A DNA stretch of 64,000 bases, taken from Rheinheimera pacifica (lineage in GTDB: Bacteria; Pseudomonadota; Gammaproteobacteria; Enterobacterales; Alteromonadaceae). The stretch spans positions 1 to 64,000 of the forward strand of contig NZ_JANUEM010000011.1 of assembly GCF_024809855.1 (NCBI RefSeq). The letters run 5' to 3'. Of this stretch, positions 35,269 to 45,095 are shown one piece after another (positions within the stretch are counted from its first letter, which is position 1; each line of letters begins with the position of its first letter). Both the position numbers and the translations under genes were made by a program. Below the pieces are notes generated by a model. The model had not been told where the DNA came from. It was given only the letters and a program-made list of their open reading frames with translations, and ran no database searches.

Positions 35269-36636
35269 TTATTGCTTTTCTGCCCGGCGCGCGGCAGCAA
35301 TCTCTGCCAGTTTACTGTCAAGCGTTGCCCGGCTTAACCACTGGCCGCGCACCATTACACCGGCTGGCTGATACAATACTGATAAGTCCTCCAGCGGATT
35401 GCCGTCTACCAGCAGTAAATCTGCGCGTTGCCCTGCGGCTACCTGGCCAAACTGATCTTTATCAGCAAAATACTCGCCAACCAGCACAGTACCGCTACGT
35501 AAAATATCGTAATTACTGATCCCTGCTGCAGCCATCAGTGGCAACTCGCGGCGTAATGACAAACCCGGTACGCTATAAAGCTGCGGGGCATCGGTGCCCA
35601 TTAAGATAGTAACATCAGCTTCATACAGCGCACGCAGTAAGCGCTGCCGGTTTTGCGCATGCACAACTGCAGTATCGCCGCTGTAATAAGCTCCACCGGG
35701 TTGCTGCACATAACGCTGCCAACCGGCGATAACCCGTGCCGGCATATATTTTAGTTCGTCGTAACCTTGCAACTGCGCAGCATCTGAAGCACCGATGATG
35801 GTTTGCCACAATGCCTGGGTTGGCACTACAGCAACATTATGCTTTTTACTCAGCGCCACCAGCGGCGCCATATCAGCGGCAGTCAGCTCTTTGTCAAAAC
35901 CGCCCAATGCTTCCATGTAACCATCCAGATGATCAATGGTACGGCTGCCAAGTAAAATAGCCTGTTCAATACCTACCGCATCCGGCACATGGCCAGCAAA
36001 GTCTATACCTTGCTGTTTCGCCTCACCGGCAATAGCCTGATAGTGCTCCAGGCTTAAACCCGGATGAATTTTCAGTAAATCCCAGCCCTGTTGTTTATGC
36101 TGACGTACCCGCTCACGCGCTTGCTCTGCTGACGTAACTGTATTTTGATTAAAGCTGGGCCCGGCCAGATACAAGGTTGGCCCCAGCCGTTTGCCGCTGG
36201 CAATATCATCTTTTAAGCGTAATTGTTGATCATGCCCCAGCATGCCACGCACGGTGGTAACGCCACCAGCCAGATACAGCATTAACACATCGTCTAAGTA
36301 ACGCGCCGGCATACCGCTAAAATCAACCATCGGCGGTACATGGCCATGCATCTCTGCCATACCAGGCAACAGATAACGGCCTGCACCATCAATCACTGTG
36401 GCGCCTTGTGGTACTACAAGCTCTGCTGCCGGCCCAATGGCAACTATACGAGCGCCCTGCACCAGCACACGCTGATTACGCAGCAGTTGATCTGAATCCA
36501 TAGGTAAAACATGCACTTGATCAAACACGGTAACAGTGACGTTTTCCGGCGGTGATTTAGCCTGCAAAGCACCACAGGCCAGCACTGCTGATACCGCCGT
36601 AACAAACCATATAACGTTATTAAAATGTATTTTCAT
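35269..36636 (-). CDS. Exported metal-dependent amidohydrolase
   Basis: The 455-aa protein has a signal peptide (cleavage after LQA, residue 26) and the amidohydrolase barrel with metal ligands HGH in EMHGHVPP, a Lys in LLKIHPGLS that could be carboxylated, His in FAGHVPDA and TIDHLDGY, and Asp in MGTDAPQL. This group includes imidazolonepropionase-like and dipeptidase-like enzymes. It stands alone with its own promoter region. The substrate is unknown. Confidence 0.88.
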   Translation of the reverse strand: MKIHFNNVIWFVTAVSAVLACGALQAKSPPENVTVTVFDQVHVLPMDSDQLLRNQRVLVQGARIVAIGPAAELVVPQGATVIDGAGRYLLPGMAEMHGHVPPMVDFSGMPARYLDDVLMLYLAGGVTTVRGMLGHDQQLRLKDDIASGKRLGPTLYLAGPSFNQNTVTSAEQARERVRQHKQQGWDLLKIHPGLSLEHYQAIAGEAKQQGIDFAGHVPDAVGIEQAILLGSRTIDHLDGYMEALGGFDKELTAADMAPLVALSKKHNVAVVPTQALWQTIIGASDAAQLQGYDELKYMPARVIAGWQRYVQQPGGAYYSGDTAVVHAQNRQRLLRALYEADVTILMGTDAPQLYSVPGLSLRRELPLMAAAGISNYDILRSGTVLVGEYFADKDQFGQVAAGQRADLLLVDGNPLEDLSVLYQPAGVMVRGQWLSRATLDSKLAEIAAARRAEKQ

Positions 36637-36799
36637 CTGATGTCCCCGCCCTGATTATGCTGCACCGCTATGGTTATGGCGCGCTGGCGTTATTGCTGTA
36701 AAACATTAACGTGCATAGCAATAGTTTGCAAATATAGCACTGGCAGAAAAATATAGTTGCGCTTATGCCACTACTGGCTATTGTTAACAACATAAAGAG

Positions 36800-36876
36800 G
36801 TGGCGCAGCGTATGCAAGCATGCCTGCGCAGCACAGATATGTGTGCCCGTATTGGCGGTGACGAATTATTACAATG
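36800..36876 (+). pseudogene. Remnant of a GGDEF domain
   Basis: The plus strand reads VAQRMQACLRSTDMCARIGGDELLQ in one frame, matching the I-site RxxD plus GGDEF block of diguanylate cyclases (compare RSTDICARLGGDEF in the intact gene at 11665-12819). No other part of the domain is recognisable and a stop follows 12 codons later. The surrounding 373 bp between the amidohydrolase and peptidase genes holds nothing else. Confidence 0.7.
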
Positions 36877-37009
36877 TATGGCAGCACCGCATGATAACCT
36901 GCCGGAATAGCCTGAACCGTAGACATAACCCTCTCCTTGCTGTAGTTCAGCTGAAATTAAAACCCGGTTATAACAACTGGCGGTCAGCGGCTTGGTTTCG
37001 TGGCCATTT

Positions 37010-37975
37010 CTAGTCGGTTAAAATACCTAATGTATGGTATAGATAAACATGATGATGCTGTTGTTCAGGGTTAAACTCAAAGTCCCACAGCGCCTTGCCA
37101 AGATCAAAATGCTCTACTACCGGCAGGGTTTCAGTGCCCTCAATATAGCGCGTAAAAAAAACCTGATAATCCAAACCAGTACTGGCTTTTATTGCCTCTA
37201 TTATATCGGCGTTGTTGTACAGTTTTATATTGCGGGGATAGTACTGATACATCCAGCGCATAACCTTATCCAGGCTATGCTCATTGGCAGTTTTGTGGCG
37301 AATATCATGATCCAGCAACATAGCAGCCACCCAGCCGCCGTGGTACAACAAAAAATAGTTATCACGTTTTGCCTGGTTACTTTTGCCGGCTTCCCGCAAC
37401 GACACCTTCCCCAGTCCTTTTGCACTGTAATAAAACCCTAATGGCTGCGCTGCTATCGCCAACGCATCGCGCTGTGAAACATAACCTTGCTGTGTCGCAG
37501 CTTTAAAAGCATAAAACTCGGAAAACCCCTCATTAAACCAGTGTTCCCGACCATCCTGATAACGAAACGATTCAGCACTCCATAAATGAAATATCTCGTG
37601 CAACAACAGCGTTTGCCAGGTGTGAATACCGAACATAGTGTTATCAGACCAGGTTAGCAGCAATAACTTCGGGTCGGCCTCACCGGACAGGTGTTTGCCA
37701 TGACGGATGCGTACAGTGATATCGGTATAGTGCTTACCAGCCAGATCACGTGGATACCCGGTAAAAAGTTGCTGATAGTAGCGAATACCGTCCGTGATAA
37801 CTGCAGTAAACTCCTGCTGTTTTGCCAAAGACTGCGCATCAGCAAATTCATAATGCAGGGTAATAGCGCCCGTCGTGACAGTTTGCTTCGTTACTGTTTC
37901 GCTGGGATTGTGGGCATAGCTGTTACAGGCCCAAAACAGCATCATCGCTGCCAGCAGCCGATAGAATTTTGTCAT
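37010..37975 (-). CDS. Exported gluzincin metallopeptidase (M1/M61-like)
   Basis: The 321-aa protein has a signal peptide (to about residue 22) and a zinc peptidase core HEIFH (His126-His130) followed after 18 residues by Glu149 in NEGFSEFYA, the HExxH-x18-E signature of gluzincins such as M61 glycyl aminopeptidases. The N-terminal and PDZ domains of typical M61 proteins are missing, so it is a short form. ATG 37975 with AAGG upstream is chosen; a frame extends 28 codons further. It lies 43 bp downstream of the broken regulator gene. Confidence 0.85.
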   Translation of the reverse strand: MTKFYRLLAAMMLFWACNSYAHNPSETVTKQTVTTGAITLHYEFADAQSLAKQQEFTAVITDGIRYYQQLFTGYPRDLAGKHYTDITVRIRHGKHLSGEADPKLLLLTWSDNTMFGIHTWQTLLLHEIFHLWSAESFRYQDGREHWFNEGFSEFYAFKAATQQGYVSQRDALAIAAQPLGFYYSAKGLGKVSLREAGKSNQAKRDNYFLLYHGGWVAAMLLDHDIRHKTANEHSLDKVMRWMYQYYPRNIKLYNNADIIEAIKASTGLDYQVFFTRYIEGTETLPVVEHFDLGKALWDFEFNPEQQHHHVYLYHTLGILTD

Positions 37976-38018
37976 TAGAATACCTTGTTGGTTAAATACG
38001 TTTTCAAGGGAGATACAG

Positions 38019-39219
38019 CTAACAAAAATGCTGCTTGTACTCACCGGGGGTGCAACCAAAAGCGGTGTTAAATAACCGGATCAGACTACGCGGTTCGTTA
38101 ATGCCCACTTCGTTGCAAATACGCTGCAGGCTGTAACCGTCGCACAGCAGTAAACTGCGCGCTTTGTCCAGCCTTAGCTGCTGCAGATACTGCACCGGAG
38201 CCATGGCAAAGCGTGCGCGAAACACGCGACGAAACTGGCGTTCACTCATGTTGGCTACCAAAATAGATCTAAATTGATTAGTCCTGAATGCCGCATATTT
38301 GCGGCTAAAAATCAGAATTAGTGACAAAATAGTTTTAAATAAATACAGTTGTTCTCCTCGTTAAAATGCAAGTGACCTGTTGCGAAAATCCAAGGTCACT
38401 AGGATTATCAATTAGTTAGATAAACAGCAGAAGCTGAAATTTAGATCTATTTTGGCAATTTTAGAATTATTTTGTCAGACCACAACTCAGGGCTACCTGC
38501 GCGGCCATTTCTGCCACGGTCAGCGGTTTAGCCAAATTGTCCAGCAGCCAGTGCTGTAGCTGAATAAAACGCTGCTCAGCACTGTGCTGAATTTTCAGCG
38601 GGCTGGCATATTGTGATTGATTACCGCTACGGCGCAGATACATCACAAGCTCCTGGGCTACGCTTTGCGCAATAGCCACTCCCAGATCCTGCTCTATCAC
38701 TGCCAGGCATAAATCAATGCCTGCTGTCATACCACCGGACGAATGAAACTTACCAGCCGCCACATAGAGCGCATCGGCGCTCACCTCAACTTTGGGGTAT
38801 TTAGCCTGTAAATCGGCGGCAAATCGCCAGTGCGTTGCCAGTGGCTGGCCATCGAGTAGGCCACTGTGTGCCAGCAGATAAGCACCGGTGCAGATCGACA
38901 GTACTTTATCGGCACCGGCCGCACACTGTTGCAACCAGCTGATAAATTCTGAATTTTTGCTTAGCGCACGCGCACCAGCGCCACCGGGAATAACCAGATA
39001 GTTCAGCGCGGGGCAATCTTGTAGTATATAGTGGGCACTGAGCTGCAAACCATTTTCCGCGCAAAGCGTGCCGGTGCTTAGTCCCACAGTGCACAACTGG
39101 TAATAAGGCGCATGCCCATTGGCGCTCAACTGCTGATTCGCCTGACCAAAACAATCCAAAGCACCGGCAAGATCCAGCGCCTGAATATCCGGATACACAA
39201 CAATACCTACAGTAACCAT
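38019..39219 (-). pseudogene. GlxA-type regulator (DJ-1/PfpI + AraC) interrupted by a 231-bp element
   Basis: The N-terminal part (38467-39219) has a DJ-1/PfpI domain (VVYPDIQALDLAGALDCFGQ, the Cys elbow SICTGAYLLAHSG) and the beginning of an AraC helix-turn-helix (LTVAEMAAQVA). The rest of the AraC domain (NMSERQFRRVFRARFAMAPVQYLQQLRLDKAR, to 38019) follows after an insertion. Deleting the insertion plus one copy of the 7-bp repeat (238 bp) restores a single frame exactly. The present gene makes a truncated protein lacking most of its DNA-binding domain. Confidence 0.92.
38260..38490. mobile_element. Small non-autonomous (MITE-like) element
   Basis: The 231-bp segment is flanked by 7-bp direct repeats GGCTACC (38253-38259, 38491-38497), as target duplications would be. 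It holds a perfect 18-bp inverted repeat (38258-38275 and 38438-38455, starting CCAAAATAGATC), though the second arm lies 35 bp inside the right end. Two internal hairpins occur: GCCGC/GCGGC (38290-38305) and AGTGACCT/AGGTCACT (38371-38400). There is no coding frame. I do not recognise the parent transposon family. Confidence 0.8.
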
Positions 39220-39282
39220 AATGCCCTCTGCGTAACGGGATTTTGCTTACTGTAACAAACTTACCCATGACCGAATGGACAT

Positions 39283-39525
39283 TTAATTCACATTTTCGGC
39301 CTGTATAGTGGTAGCAGTTGCAAAGAACTCGTCTGCGCTGTGCAGACTAATACAATCTATCGGGCATACGGCTATACAGGTCGGTTTATCGTAATAACCA
39401 ATACATTCGGTACACAGCAAAGGGGCAACTTCGTAATGCTTTGCCCCCATGCTGATGGCCTCATTAGGGCACTCAGGCACGCACATATCACAGTTAATGC
39501 AGCTCACTTCAATCACGGCGGGCAT
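39283..39525 (-). CDS. yfhL: YfhL-type 2[4Fe-4S] ferredoxin
   Basis: The 80-aa protein carries two cluster motifs: CINCDMCVPECP and CTECIGYYDKPTCIAVCP, the second with the insert typical of YfhL/Alvin ferredoxins. It begins 2 bp after the trhP stop codon, so the two genes are cotranscribed. The ferredoxin may give electrons to the U32 hydroxylation protein, which is itself an iron-sulfur protein; this partnership is an inference. Confidence 0.94.
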   Translation of the reverse strand: MPAVIEVSCINCDMCVPECPNEAISMGAKHYEVAPLLCTECIGYYDKPTCIAVCPIDCISLHSADEFFATATTIQAENVN

Positions 39526-39527
39526 AA

Positions 39528-40847
39528 TTAACCTGCAACATTAATGGCTAAACCCTTACCTACCTCTAACGCTGCGGGTAGCTGCTTTAGCAGCATGGCG
39601 AAGCGCAAATCGGTTTGCACTGGCAACTTTACTTTTAGCTGATAACAGGCACCCGGAGCCAGTAAAATAGCGTTATCCTGTTTATCGCGCAGTGCCTGCA
39701 GTGTAAAACTGCGGTTGCCTTGTGGCGTCATTAACACCAGCGTGTCACCTACGGCAAACTGATTTTTTACTTCCAGCAAAGCAAAGCCGTGCTCATCCTG
39801 TCCGGCAATAAACTCCCCCACCAATAGCTGCTTGCCAATACTGTGGCTGGTGGCATAGTTTTGCGTGTCTTGCGGTTTATGCCGGCGTAAAAAGCCTTCA
39901 GTAAAACCACGATTGGCCATCCCCTCCAACTGGCTTAACAAAGTGTAATCGAACTGCTTGCCTGCTGTGGCATCGTCTATTGCCTGACGGTACACTTGTG
40001 TTGTACGCGCCACATAATAGGCTGATTTAGTACGGCCTTCGATTTTCAGCGAATGTACCCCCATCGCAGTAAGCGCTGGTACATGCTCTACGGCTCGTAA
40101 GTCTTTGGAGTTTAGAATATAGGTACCGTGTATATCTTCATCAATGGCCATTAGTTCACCTGGGCGGCCTTGCTCTTCCAGCAATGCCGGTGTGCTAATT
40201 GGTGTAAATTGCCCGGCTTCATCTTCTGTAGCTGTATGCACCTGATAAGGCCAGCGGCAACTGTTGGTGCAGGCACCCTGATTTGGATCACGCTTATTAA
40301 TATAACCCGACAACAGACAGCGGCCGGAGTAAGCCATACACAAGGCTCCGTGCACAAACACTTCCAGTTGCATGCCGGGCGCTTTACGGCGGATATCAGC
40401 TATTTCTTCCACCGACAACTCCCGCGATAAAATAACCCGCTCTACCCCCTGGGCTTGCCAGAACTTTACCGCAGCCCAATTTACCGTATTGGCTTGCACT
40501 GATAAATGCAGCGGCATATGCGGAAAATGCTGCTGTAACAGGTAAATTACGCCCGGATCCGACACAATAAGTGCATCGGGTTTAAGTGCTATTACCGGCT
40601 CCATATCAGCAATAAAACGGCTTAGCTTGCTGTTGTGCGGCGCAATATTAACCACTACATAGAACTTTTTACCCAACGCATGCGCTTCGTTGATGCCGGT
40701 TCCGAGTGTGGTTAAATCAAACTCATTATTGCGCACCCGTAAGCTATAGCGCGGCTGTCCGGCGTATACCGCATCAGCACCGTAGGCAAACGCCAGGCGC
40801 ATCGCTTTTAAACTACCGGCCGGAGAGAGTAATTCAGGTGAAAACAT
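39528..40847 (-). CDS. trhP: U32 peptidase-family tRNA hydroxylation protein TrhP (YegQ)
   Basis: TrhP acts in making 5-hydroxyuridine at the wobble position of tRNAs, using prephenate-dependent chemistry. The 439-aa protein closely follows E. coli YegQ: ELLSPAGSLKAMRLAFAYGADAVYAGQPRYS at the start, FVHGALCMAYSGRCLLSGYI with the Cys ligands of the cluster, RDPNQGACTNSCRWPY, and SLKIEGRTKSAYYVA. The C-terminal barrel is present. The ferredoxin gene follows after 2 bp. Confidence 0.95.
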   Translation of the reverse strand: MFSPELLSPAGSLKAMRLAFAYGADAVYAGQPRYSLRVRNNEFDLTTLGTGINEAHALGKKFYVVVNIAPHNSKLSRFIADMEPVIALKPDALIVSDPGVIYLLQQHFPHMPLHLSVQANTVNWAAVKFWQAQGVERVILSRELSVEEIADIRRKAPGMQLEVFVHGALCMAYSGRCLLSGYINKRDPNQGACTNSCRWPYQVHTATEDEAGQFTPISTPALLEEQGRPGELMAIDEDIHGTYILNSKDLRAVEHVPALTAMGVHSLKIEGRTKSAYYVARTTQVYRQAIDDATAGKQFDYTLLSQLEGMANRGFTEGFLRRHKPQDTQNYATSHSIGKQLLVGEFIAGQDEHGFALLEVKNQFAVGDTLVLMTPQGNRSFTLQALRDKQDNAILLAPGACYQLKVKLPVQTDLRFAMLLKQLPAALEVGKGLAINVAG

Positions 40848-40989
40848 AGCTAAGGCTCATACTGCTGCAAAAGGCAGCTATTGTAGCCGTTGCCAGTATG
40901 ACGTTATTGATCTGACGCAAAGCTCTGGTTGGCTGACTTTAAACAACAGTATCCTTAAAAAACCAATAACGTAAGGGCAGCAATAAAGC

Positions 40990-41016
40990 AAAAACCGGCA
41001 TCTTACGCCGGTTTTT
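40990..41016. terminator. Rho-independent terminator downstream of the MORN-repeat gene
   Basis: AAAAACCGGC and GCCGGTTTTT form a symmetric hairpin with loop ATCTTAC, 11 bp after the stop codon of the minus-strand gene ending at 41028. Confidence 0.88.
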
Positions 41017-41027
41017 GCTATCTGGGT

Positions 41028-42728
41028 TTAGTCGCTGATGAACCTGCCTTGCTCAAACAATTGCACCGAAAAAGGTTCGCCATCGGCGTAATACACTGAC
41101 CGGCCATGTAGCCGGTTATCAACATACTCCTCGGTTTGTATCAGGCTGCCATCTTCGTTAAAGCTGTAAACTTTGCCTTGTATCTTGCCTTGCTGATCAT
41201 ACTGTATGCTTCCCAATAAGTGGCCATTAGCAGAAAATGCCTGCCACTTACCTACCTCATGTCCGGCTTTATAGTGGCCGTGCCACAATTTCACTTCCCG
41301 GTAGCTGTTTTCGTCCTGCAACTGCCAGGCACCTTCCCGTTCGCCATTAACATAACGGCCTTTGGCTTGTATCTGTCCATCAAAACCGTGGCGTAAATAG
41401 TCACCGTGCAATTTGTCGTTTTTATAAAACTCCTGCCGCAGTACTAAACCATTGGTGGTTATTTCTGTTCTTTCGCCAGACAGCTGGCCTTGCTGATTAA
41501 ATTGCTCAGTCAGTATCACATCCCGGGTTTGGGTTATCCATTGCCCTACTTTTACGCCGTGCTGATATTTGCCACGCACAAAGCTACTGCCATCTTCTGA
41601 CTCCTCAAGATAGTCGCCATGCATTTTGCCGTTAACATAGCTTACCAGTTTTGTATCACCATTCCAGGCCGAACCTAAATATAACCCCTGATACTGATCA
41701 TCAAGCTTTTCTTCGCGTGCGGTGTGTTCACCATCAGCGTTAAAGCTTTCGCGTAAACTCCAGTTTTTTGCAGTATTTTGCTGATATTTATAGCTTAGCC
41801 TGGCATCGTCGGTAAAACGTTGCTCAGTGCTCACAGAGCCTTCAGCCAGATACTCTGTATCAGTCTGCGTACTGATATTGCCATTTTGATGGTAGTCAAT
41901 GCGCTGCAGCTCACGGCCGTCAGCGTCATAGTTTAGCTGCTGTATTAACACCCCTGCCCTGCTAAACTGTTGCTGCAACCCTACCAAAATACCGTGCTGA
42001 TAGTTTTTTACAGCCCCCAACACGCCATCGGCCTGATAGTAACGCTCTTCACCGTGCAATTTACCATTAAGATAGTGTTGCTGATAAACCAGCCAGCCGT
42101 CTTTAGTCCAGTACAGCCGTTCGCCCTGGTTTTCGCCAGCCACTGTATTTACTCTCTGTTCCGGCTTACCGTTATCATGAAAGGTTTCAAACAAGCCTTC
42201 CATACCGTTTTCGCCATAGGTTGCTCTTGATGCTAACTCGCCGTTCGCATGAAAGCTTTGCGACAGCCCCCGATTTTCGTTGTTAACACGTTGTTCGTGG
42301 CGGTGTAGCTGGCCATTTTTATGATAGGTTTTCTGTTCACCATGCAACTGGCCATTTTGATACTGATATTCGCCCTGTATGGTGCCATCTTCCCAATAGT
42401 GCCGGTGAGTGCCGTGATAACTGCCACCAGCGGTACTACTGCCTGTGCGAGACAACTGGCCGTTTTCGTAGAAAAACTCAAAATCGCCAACCGGATAATG
42501 CCCGGCTAAATCCGGCCCGCTTAAGCTGCCTTTAAAAAACCGTTTGTTGGTTGAAAGATGAAACAACTCTAATGACCAAACGCCGTTTTGCTGCTGCGGT
42601 GGCTGGTTAATGTAATACATGGCTTCGCCGGGCTCGTTGCTGGGCTGCCATTGTTGATCCAACAAAATCCGCTCTGCCGCCAGGTTAAACGATAACAACA
42701 GTGCGCATAAGATTAATAAACTTTTCAT
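41028..42728 (-). CDS. Exported MORN-2 repeat protein
   Basis: The 566-aa protein has a signal peptide (to about residue 19) and then almost only repeats of roughly 20-24 residues of the form HGxxxxYxxDGxxxxxxxYxxGxxHG (for instance YQNGQLHGEQKTYHKNGQ). These are MORN-2 repeats, also seen in YwqK-type antitoxins, and form long beta sheets. ATG 42728 is chosen for its AAGGAG. It begins 10 bp after the lipoprotein gene, forming an operon of two envelope proteins. No enzyme domain is visible. Confidence 0.87.
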   Translation of the reverse strand: MKSLLILCALLLSFNLAAERILLDQQWQPSNEPGEAMYYINQPPQQQNGVWSLELFHLSTNKRFFKGSLSGPDLAGHYPVGDFEFFYENGQLSRTGSSTAGGSYHGTHRHYWEDGTIQGEYQYQNGQLHGEQKTYHKNGQLHRHEQRVNNENRGLSQSFHANGELASRATYGENGMEGLFETFHDNGKPEQRVNTVAGENQGERLYWTKDGWLVYQQHYLNGKLHGEERYYQADGVLGAVKNYQHGILVGLQQQFSRAGVLIQQLNYDADGRELQRIDYHQNGNISTQTDTEYLAEGSVSTEQRFTDDARLSYKYQQNTAKNWSLRESFNADGEHTAREEKLDDQYQGLYLGSAWNGDTKLVSYVNGKMHGDYLEESEDGSSFVRGKYQHGVKVGQWITQTRDVILTEQFNQQGQLSGERTEITTNGLVLRQEFYKNDKLHGDYLRHGFDGQIQAKGRYVNGEREGAWQLQDENSYREVKLWHGHYKAGHEVGKWQAFSANGHLLGSIQYDQQGKIQGKVYSFNEDGSLIQTEEYVDNRLHGRSVYYADGEPFSVQLFEQGRFISD

Positions 42729-42738
42729 AGTGCGCTCC

Positions 42739-44982
42739 TTAAGGTAAAGCCGGGAACTGTGTGTGCCACTGCTTATTAACCGGCTCACCGGTGGTTATCA
42801 GTTGCTCAATAGTCAGGCTACGGCCCGCCAGGGCAAACCAGCGGCCATCCTGCAATACCTGTTGTAGTGGCTGCTGGTAAAAATCAGGGCTGCTGTCAGT
42901 TGAGATTAATGGCGCTAACGCTTGCTTTCTGACATTTAAAAAACGATAGCGTTGCATAAACTGACTAACGCTTAGCGTAGTATCAACATCTGGCAACTGG
43001 CTGATATCTATCAGCCAGTTTTGCTCCGGCTGGTAAGCTACAGTTTGCCACTGTGGTGTACCAGCGCAGGTTAAGTTGCTGCTTACCTTGATGCCATAAA
43101 AGTTACGCCGGATACCATCTGCTGTACTTAACATATAACGGATGTGCTTATCCGGCGCACCGCTGAGATTATTACTGGTTTTAACCTGAACCCACTGCAG
43201 TTTATGGCCATTAACTTCAGGTGCTTGCGTAATACTTAACGTGCAAACTGCAGCTTGCTCTGCGCTAAGCTGCAGGCTTACGCCGTAGTTGTTCACCCTT
43301 TGCAGATCAAGCAAGGCAGGATCAGCTTGCTGCGGTGCAAATTCAGCAAAGTTGTCATATATGCCATCGTACATATCCTCCAGATATAACAACTCTTCAT
43401 GTGCTGGCGGATAAACCGCTTTTTGTCCGTAGTGCTGTTCTGGTACAAAGAGAATGTCTTTACTGAACACTGCGTTGTCAGATACCGCATTAACATATAA
43501 TGTCAGGCTGGCTGGCAATTGTTTAAAAGTAAACTGCACCCGGTTTTCATACTGCTGTGATGCTGCCAGTGCCACCATTGTTTGTTCTTGCTCACTTAGC
43601 CAATCAGGTACGTCGCTATGGGGCTGCAGATACTGCACTGTCGCGCCTTCGGCACCATCGTAGCGGCGTAGCAGCCACTGCTTATGACTGCCCCGGCTGA
43701 TTAAGTGGTAAGTAAGTGGCTCGCCTGCAACCGGAGCTAACTCCAGTTGCAAATCTTTATATTGCGCCGTTACTGTTTTCGCCGGATCGGGCGTCAGGCT
43801 AAGCGTAACTATTTTGGCCGACGTATACTGCGCCGTAGCACTAAACTGCGCTACCTGTTGCAATAGCTCAGCCGGAGCATTCCAGCCAGCTAACAGGTTT
43901 TGCCGCACCGACTTATATAAACCATTCTGATCCGGATAGCTGTAGCTACCGCTTTCTTCCAGTTGCAGCGGCAGAATTTCCCCCTGAGCATTGCGCGCGG
44001 TAATATTAGTTAACTGAAATTCGCCGGCAGGCATCATCTCAGTAAAATCATGCTGATACACCAGATGTAACTGCTGATCCTGCTGCTGAAAGTAGCCGCT
44101 ATCAAATGGAAATACTTGTTCCTCTGTCAGATCAACATTGGCTTCATCCACAGCAAAGTCAGGTTGTGCTTCATATTCAAAGGCAGGAAAGTCGTGGTTA
44201 TATTTAAAGCGCTGGCTCAAATCGCCTGATTGCGGCTGTTGCTCAAACATCATAATATTGCTGCGCATAGTACCGCTGTAACCATAGCGCTCAAACGGTG
44301 CTTCAACTATCAGTGTCAGGCGCACTAACCAGCCACGCTCCCGCTCCAGCAACATCTGGCCATAAAATTTACCGTCGTCCTGCTCACTTTCTACTTTAGC
44401 CAGAACATGAGTGTCTGTAACCCTGAGCACTGTCAGAGTAACGTCTGCCTGGCCTTGATAAGCCGGCAACTGCACAGTAGCGCCCACTGTTGCAGGTATT
44501 TTGTTAACAAAGGTGGCTGAACCAAACAGCTTTTGCATTTCCTGCTCCAGCTCTGCACCGCGATCGGCCAGCAGTGCCTGCCAGAGCGGTTTGTTCAACC
44601 CGCTGTAATCGGTTACGTTGCCGCTGCGTAAATTAGCAGTGAACTCAAACCCCTGGGAAAAAAGCGCGTGCATCTCAGGGTTACGTTCAGCACTGTTAGT
44701 ACTATTGACACCACTGCCCTGGCCATCGCGCATGTGCATATAATCAATATGCACCTCAAAGCGGCTGTCTGTGCCGGTGTCAGTGACTTTGTAGCGGATT
44801 AACTGATGCGATGTAGCTTTAAGTGTTTCAGTACGCCGGCCATTATCAACTTCGATGCTGGTGATGCTGTATACCTGATACCGTCGCTCCTCGCCCTGCG
44901 TGGGTTTAAACTCAACATCAGTATCAAAAAAAGAACAGGCAGATAAAACAAAACAAGCGACGACGCAGCAGAGGTACTTCAT
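42739..44982 (-). CDS. Large uncharacterised lipoprotein
   Basis: The 747-aa product starts with a lipoprotein signal (VVACFVLSAC, Cys16). The long body is rich in beta-type sequence with many Gln and Tyr; I recognise no family. Stretches such as RRYQVYSITSIEV and PFERYGYSGTMRSNIMMFEQ suggest several repeated sandwich domains. It lies directly upstream of the MORN-repeat gene (10 bp), so the pair probably acts together at the outer membrane or in the periplasm. Confidence 0.8.
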   Translation of the reverse strand: MKYLCCVVACFVLSACSFFDTDVEFKPTQGEERRYQVYSITSIEVDNGRRTETLKATSHQLIRYKVTDTGTDSRFEVHIDYMHMRDGQGSGVNSTNSAERNPEMHALFSQGFEFTANLRSGNVTDYSGLNKPLWQALLADRGAELEQEMQKLFGSATFVNKIPATVGATVQLPAYQGQADVTLTVLRVTDTHVLAKVESEQDDGKFYGQMLLERERGWLVRLTLIVEAPFERYGYSGTMRSNIMMFEQQPQSGDLSQRFKYNHDFPAFEYEAQPDFAVDEANVDLTEEQVFPFDSGYFQQQDQQLHLVYQHDFTEMMPAGEFQLTNITARNAQGEILPLQLEESGSYSYPDQNGLYKSVRQNLLAGWNAPAELLQQVAQFSATAQYTSAKIVTLSLTPDPAKTVTAQYKDLQLELAPVAGEPLTYHLISRGSHKQWLLRRYDGAEGATVQYLQPHSDVPDWLSEQEQTMVALAASQQYENRVQFTFKQLPASLTLYVNAVSDNAVFSKDILFVPEQHYGQKAVYPPAHEELLYLEDMYDGIYDNFAEFAPQQADPALLDLQRVNNYGVSLQLSAEQAAVCTLSITQAPEVNGHKLQWVQVKTSNNLSGAPDKHIRYMLSTADGIRRNFYGIKVSSNLTCAGTPQWQTVAYQPEQNWLIDISQLPDVDTTLSVSQFMQRYRFLNVRKQALAPLISTDSSPDFYQQPLQQVLQDGRWFALAGRSLTIEQLITTGEPVNKQWHTQFPALP

Positions 44983-45095
44983 GGCATTCCTATTACTTAC
45001 TAAAATAAAACGACGCAGTTTAACCGTTAAAGCCCTGTAAATAAAATGCTTTATCCGGTTAAGTACTGCGCCGCAAACATTGTGTTACCAAATGC

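Noticed and set aside
36765-37013. 82-aa frame beside the GGDEF relic
   Set aside because: Different frame from the relic, Cys/Asn-rich without homology; no ribosome site.
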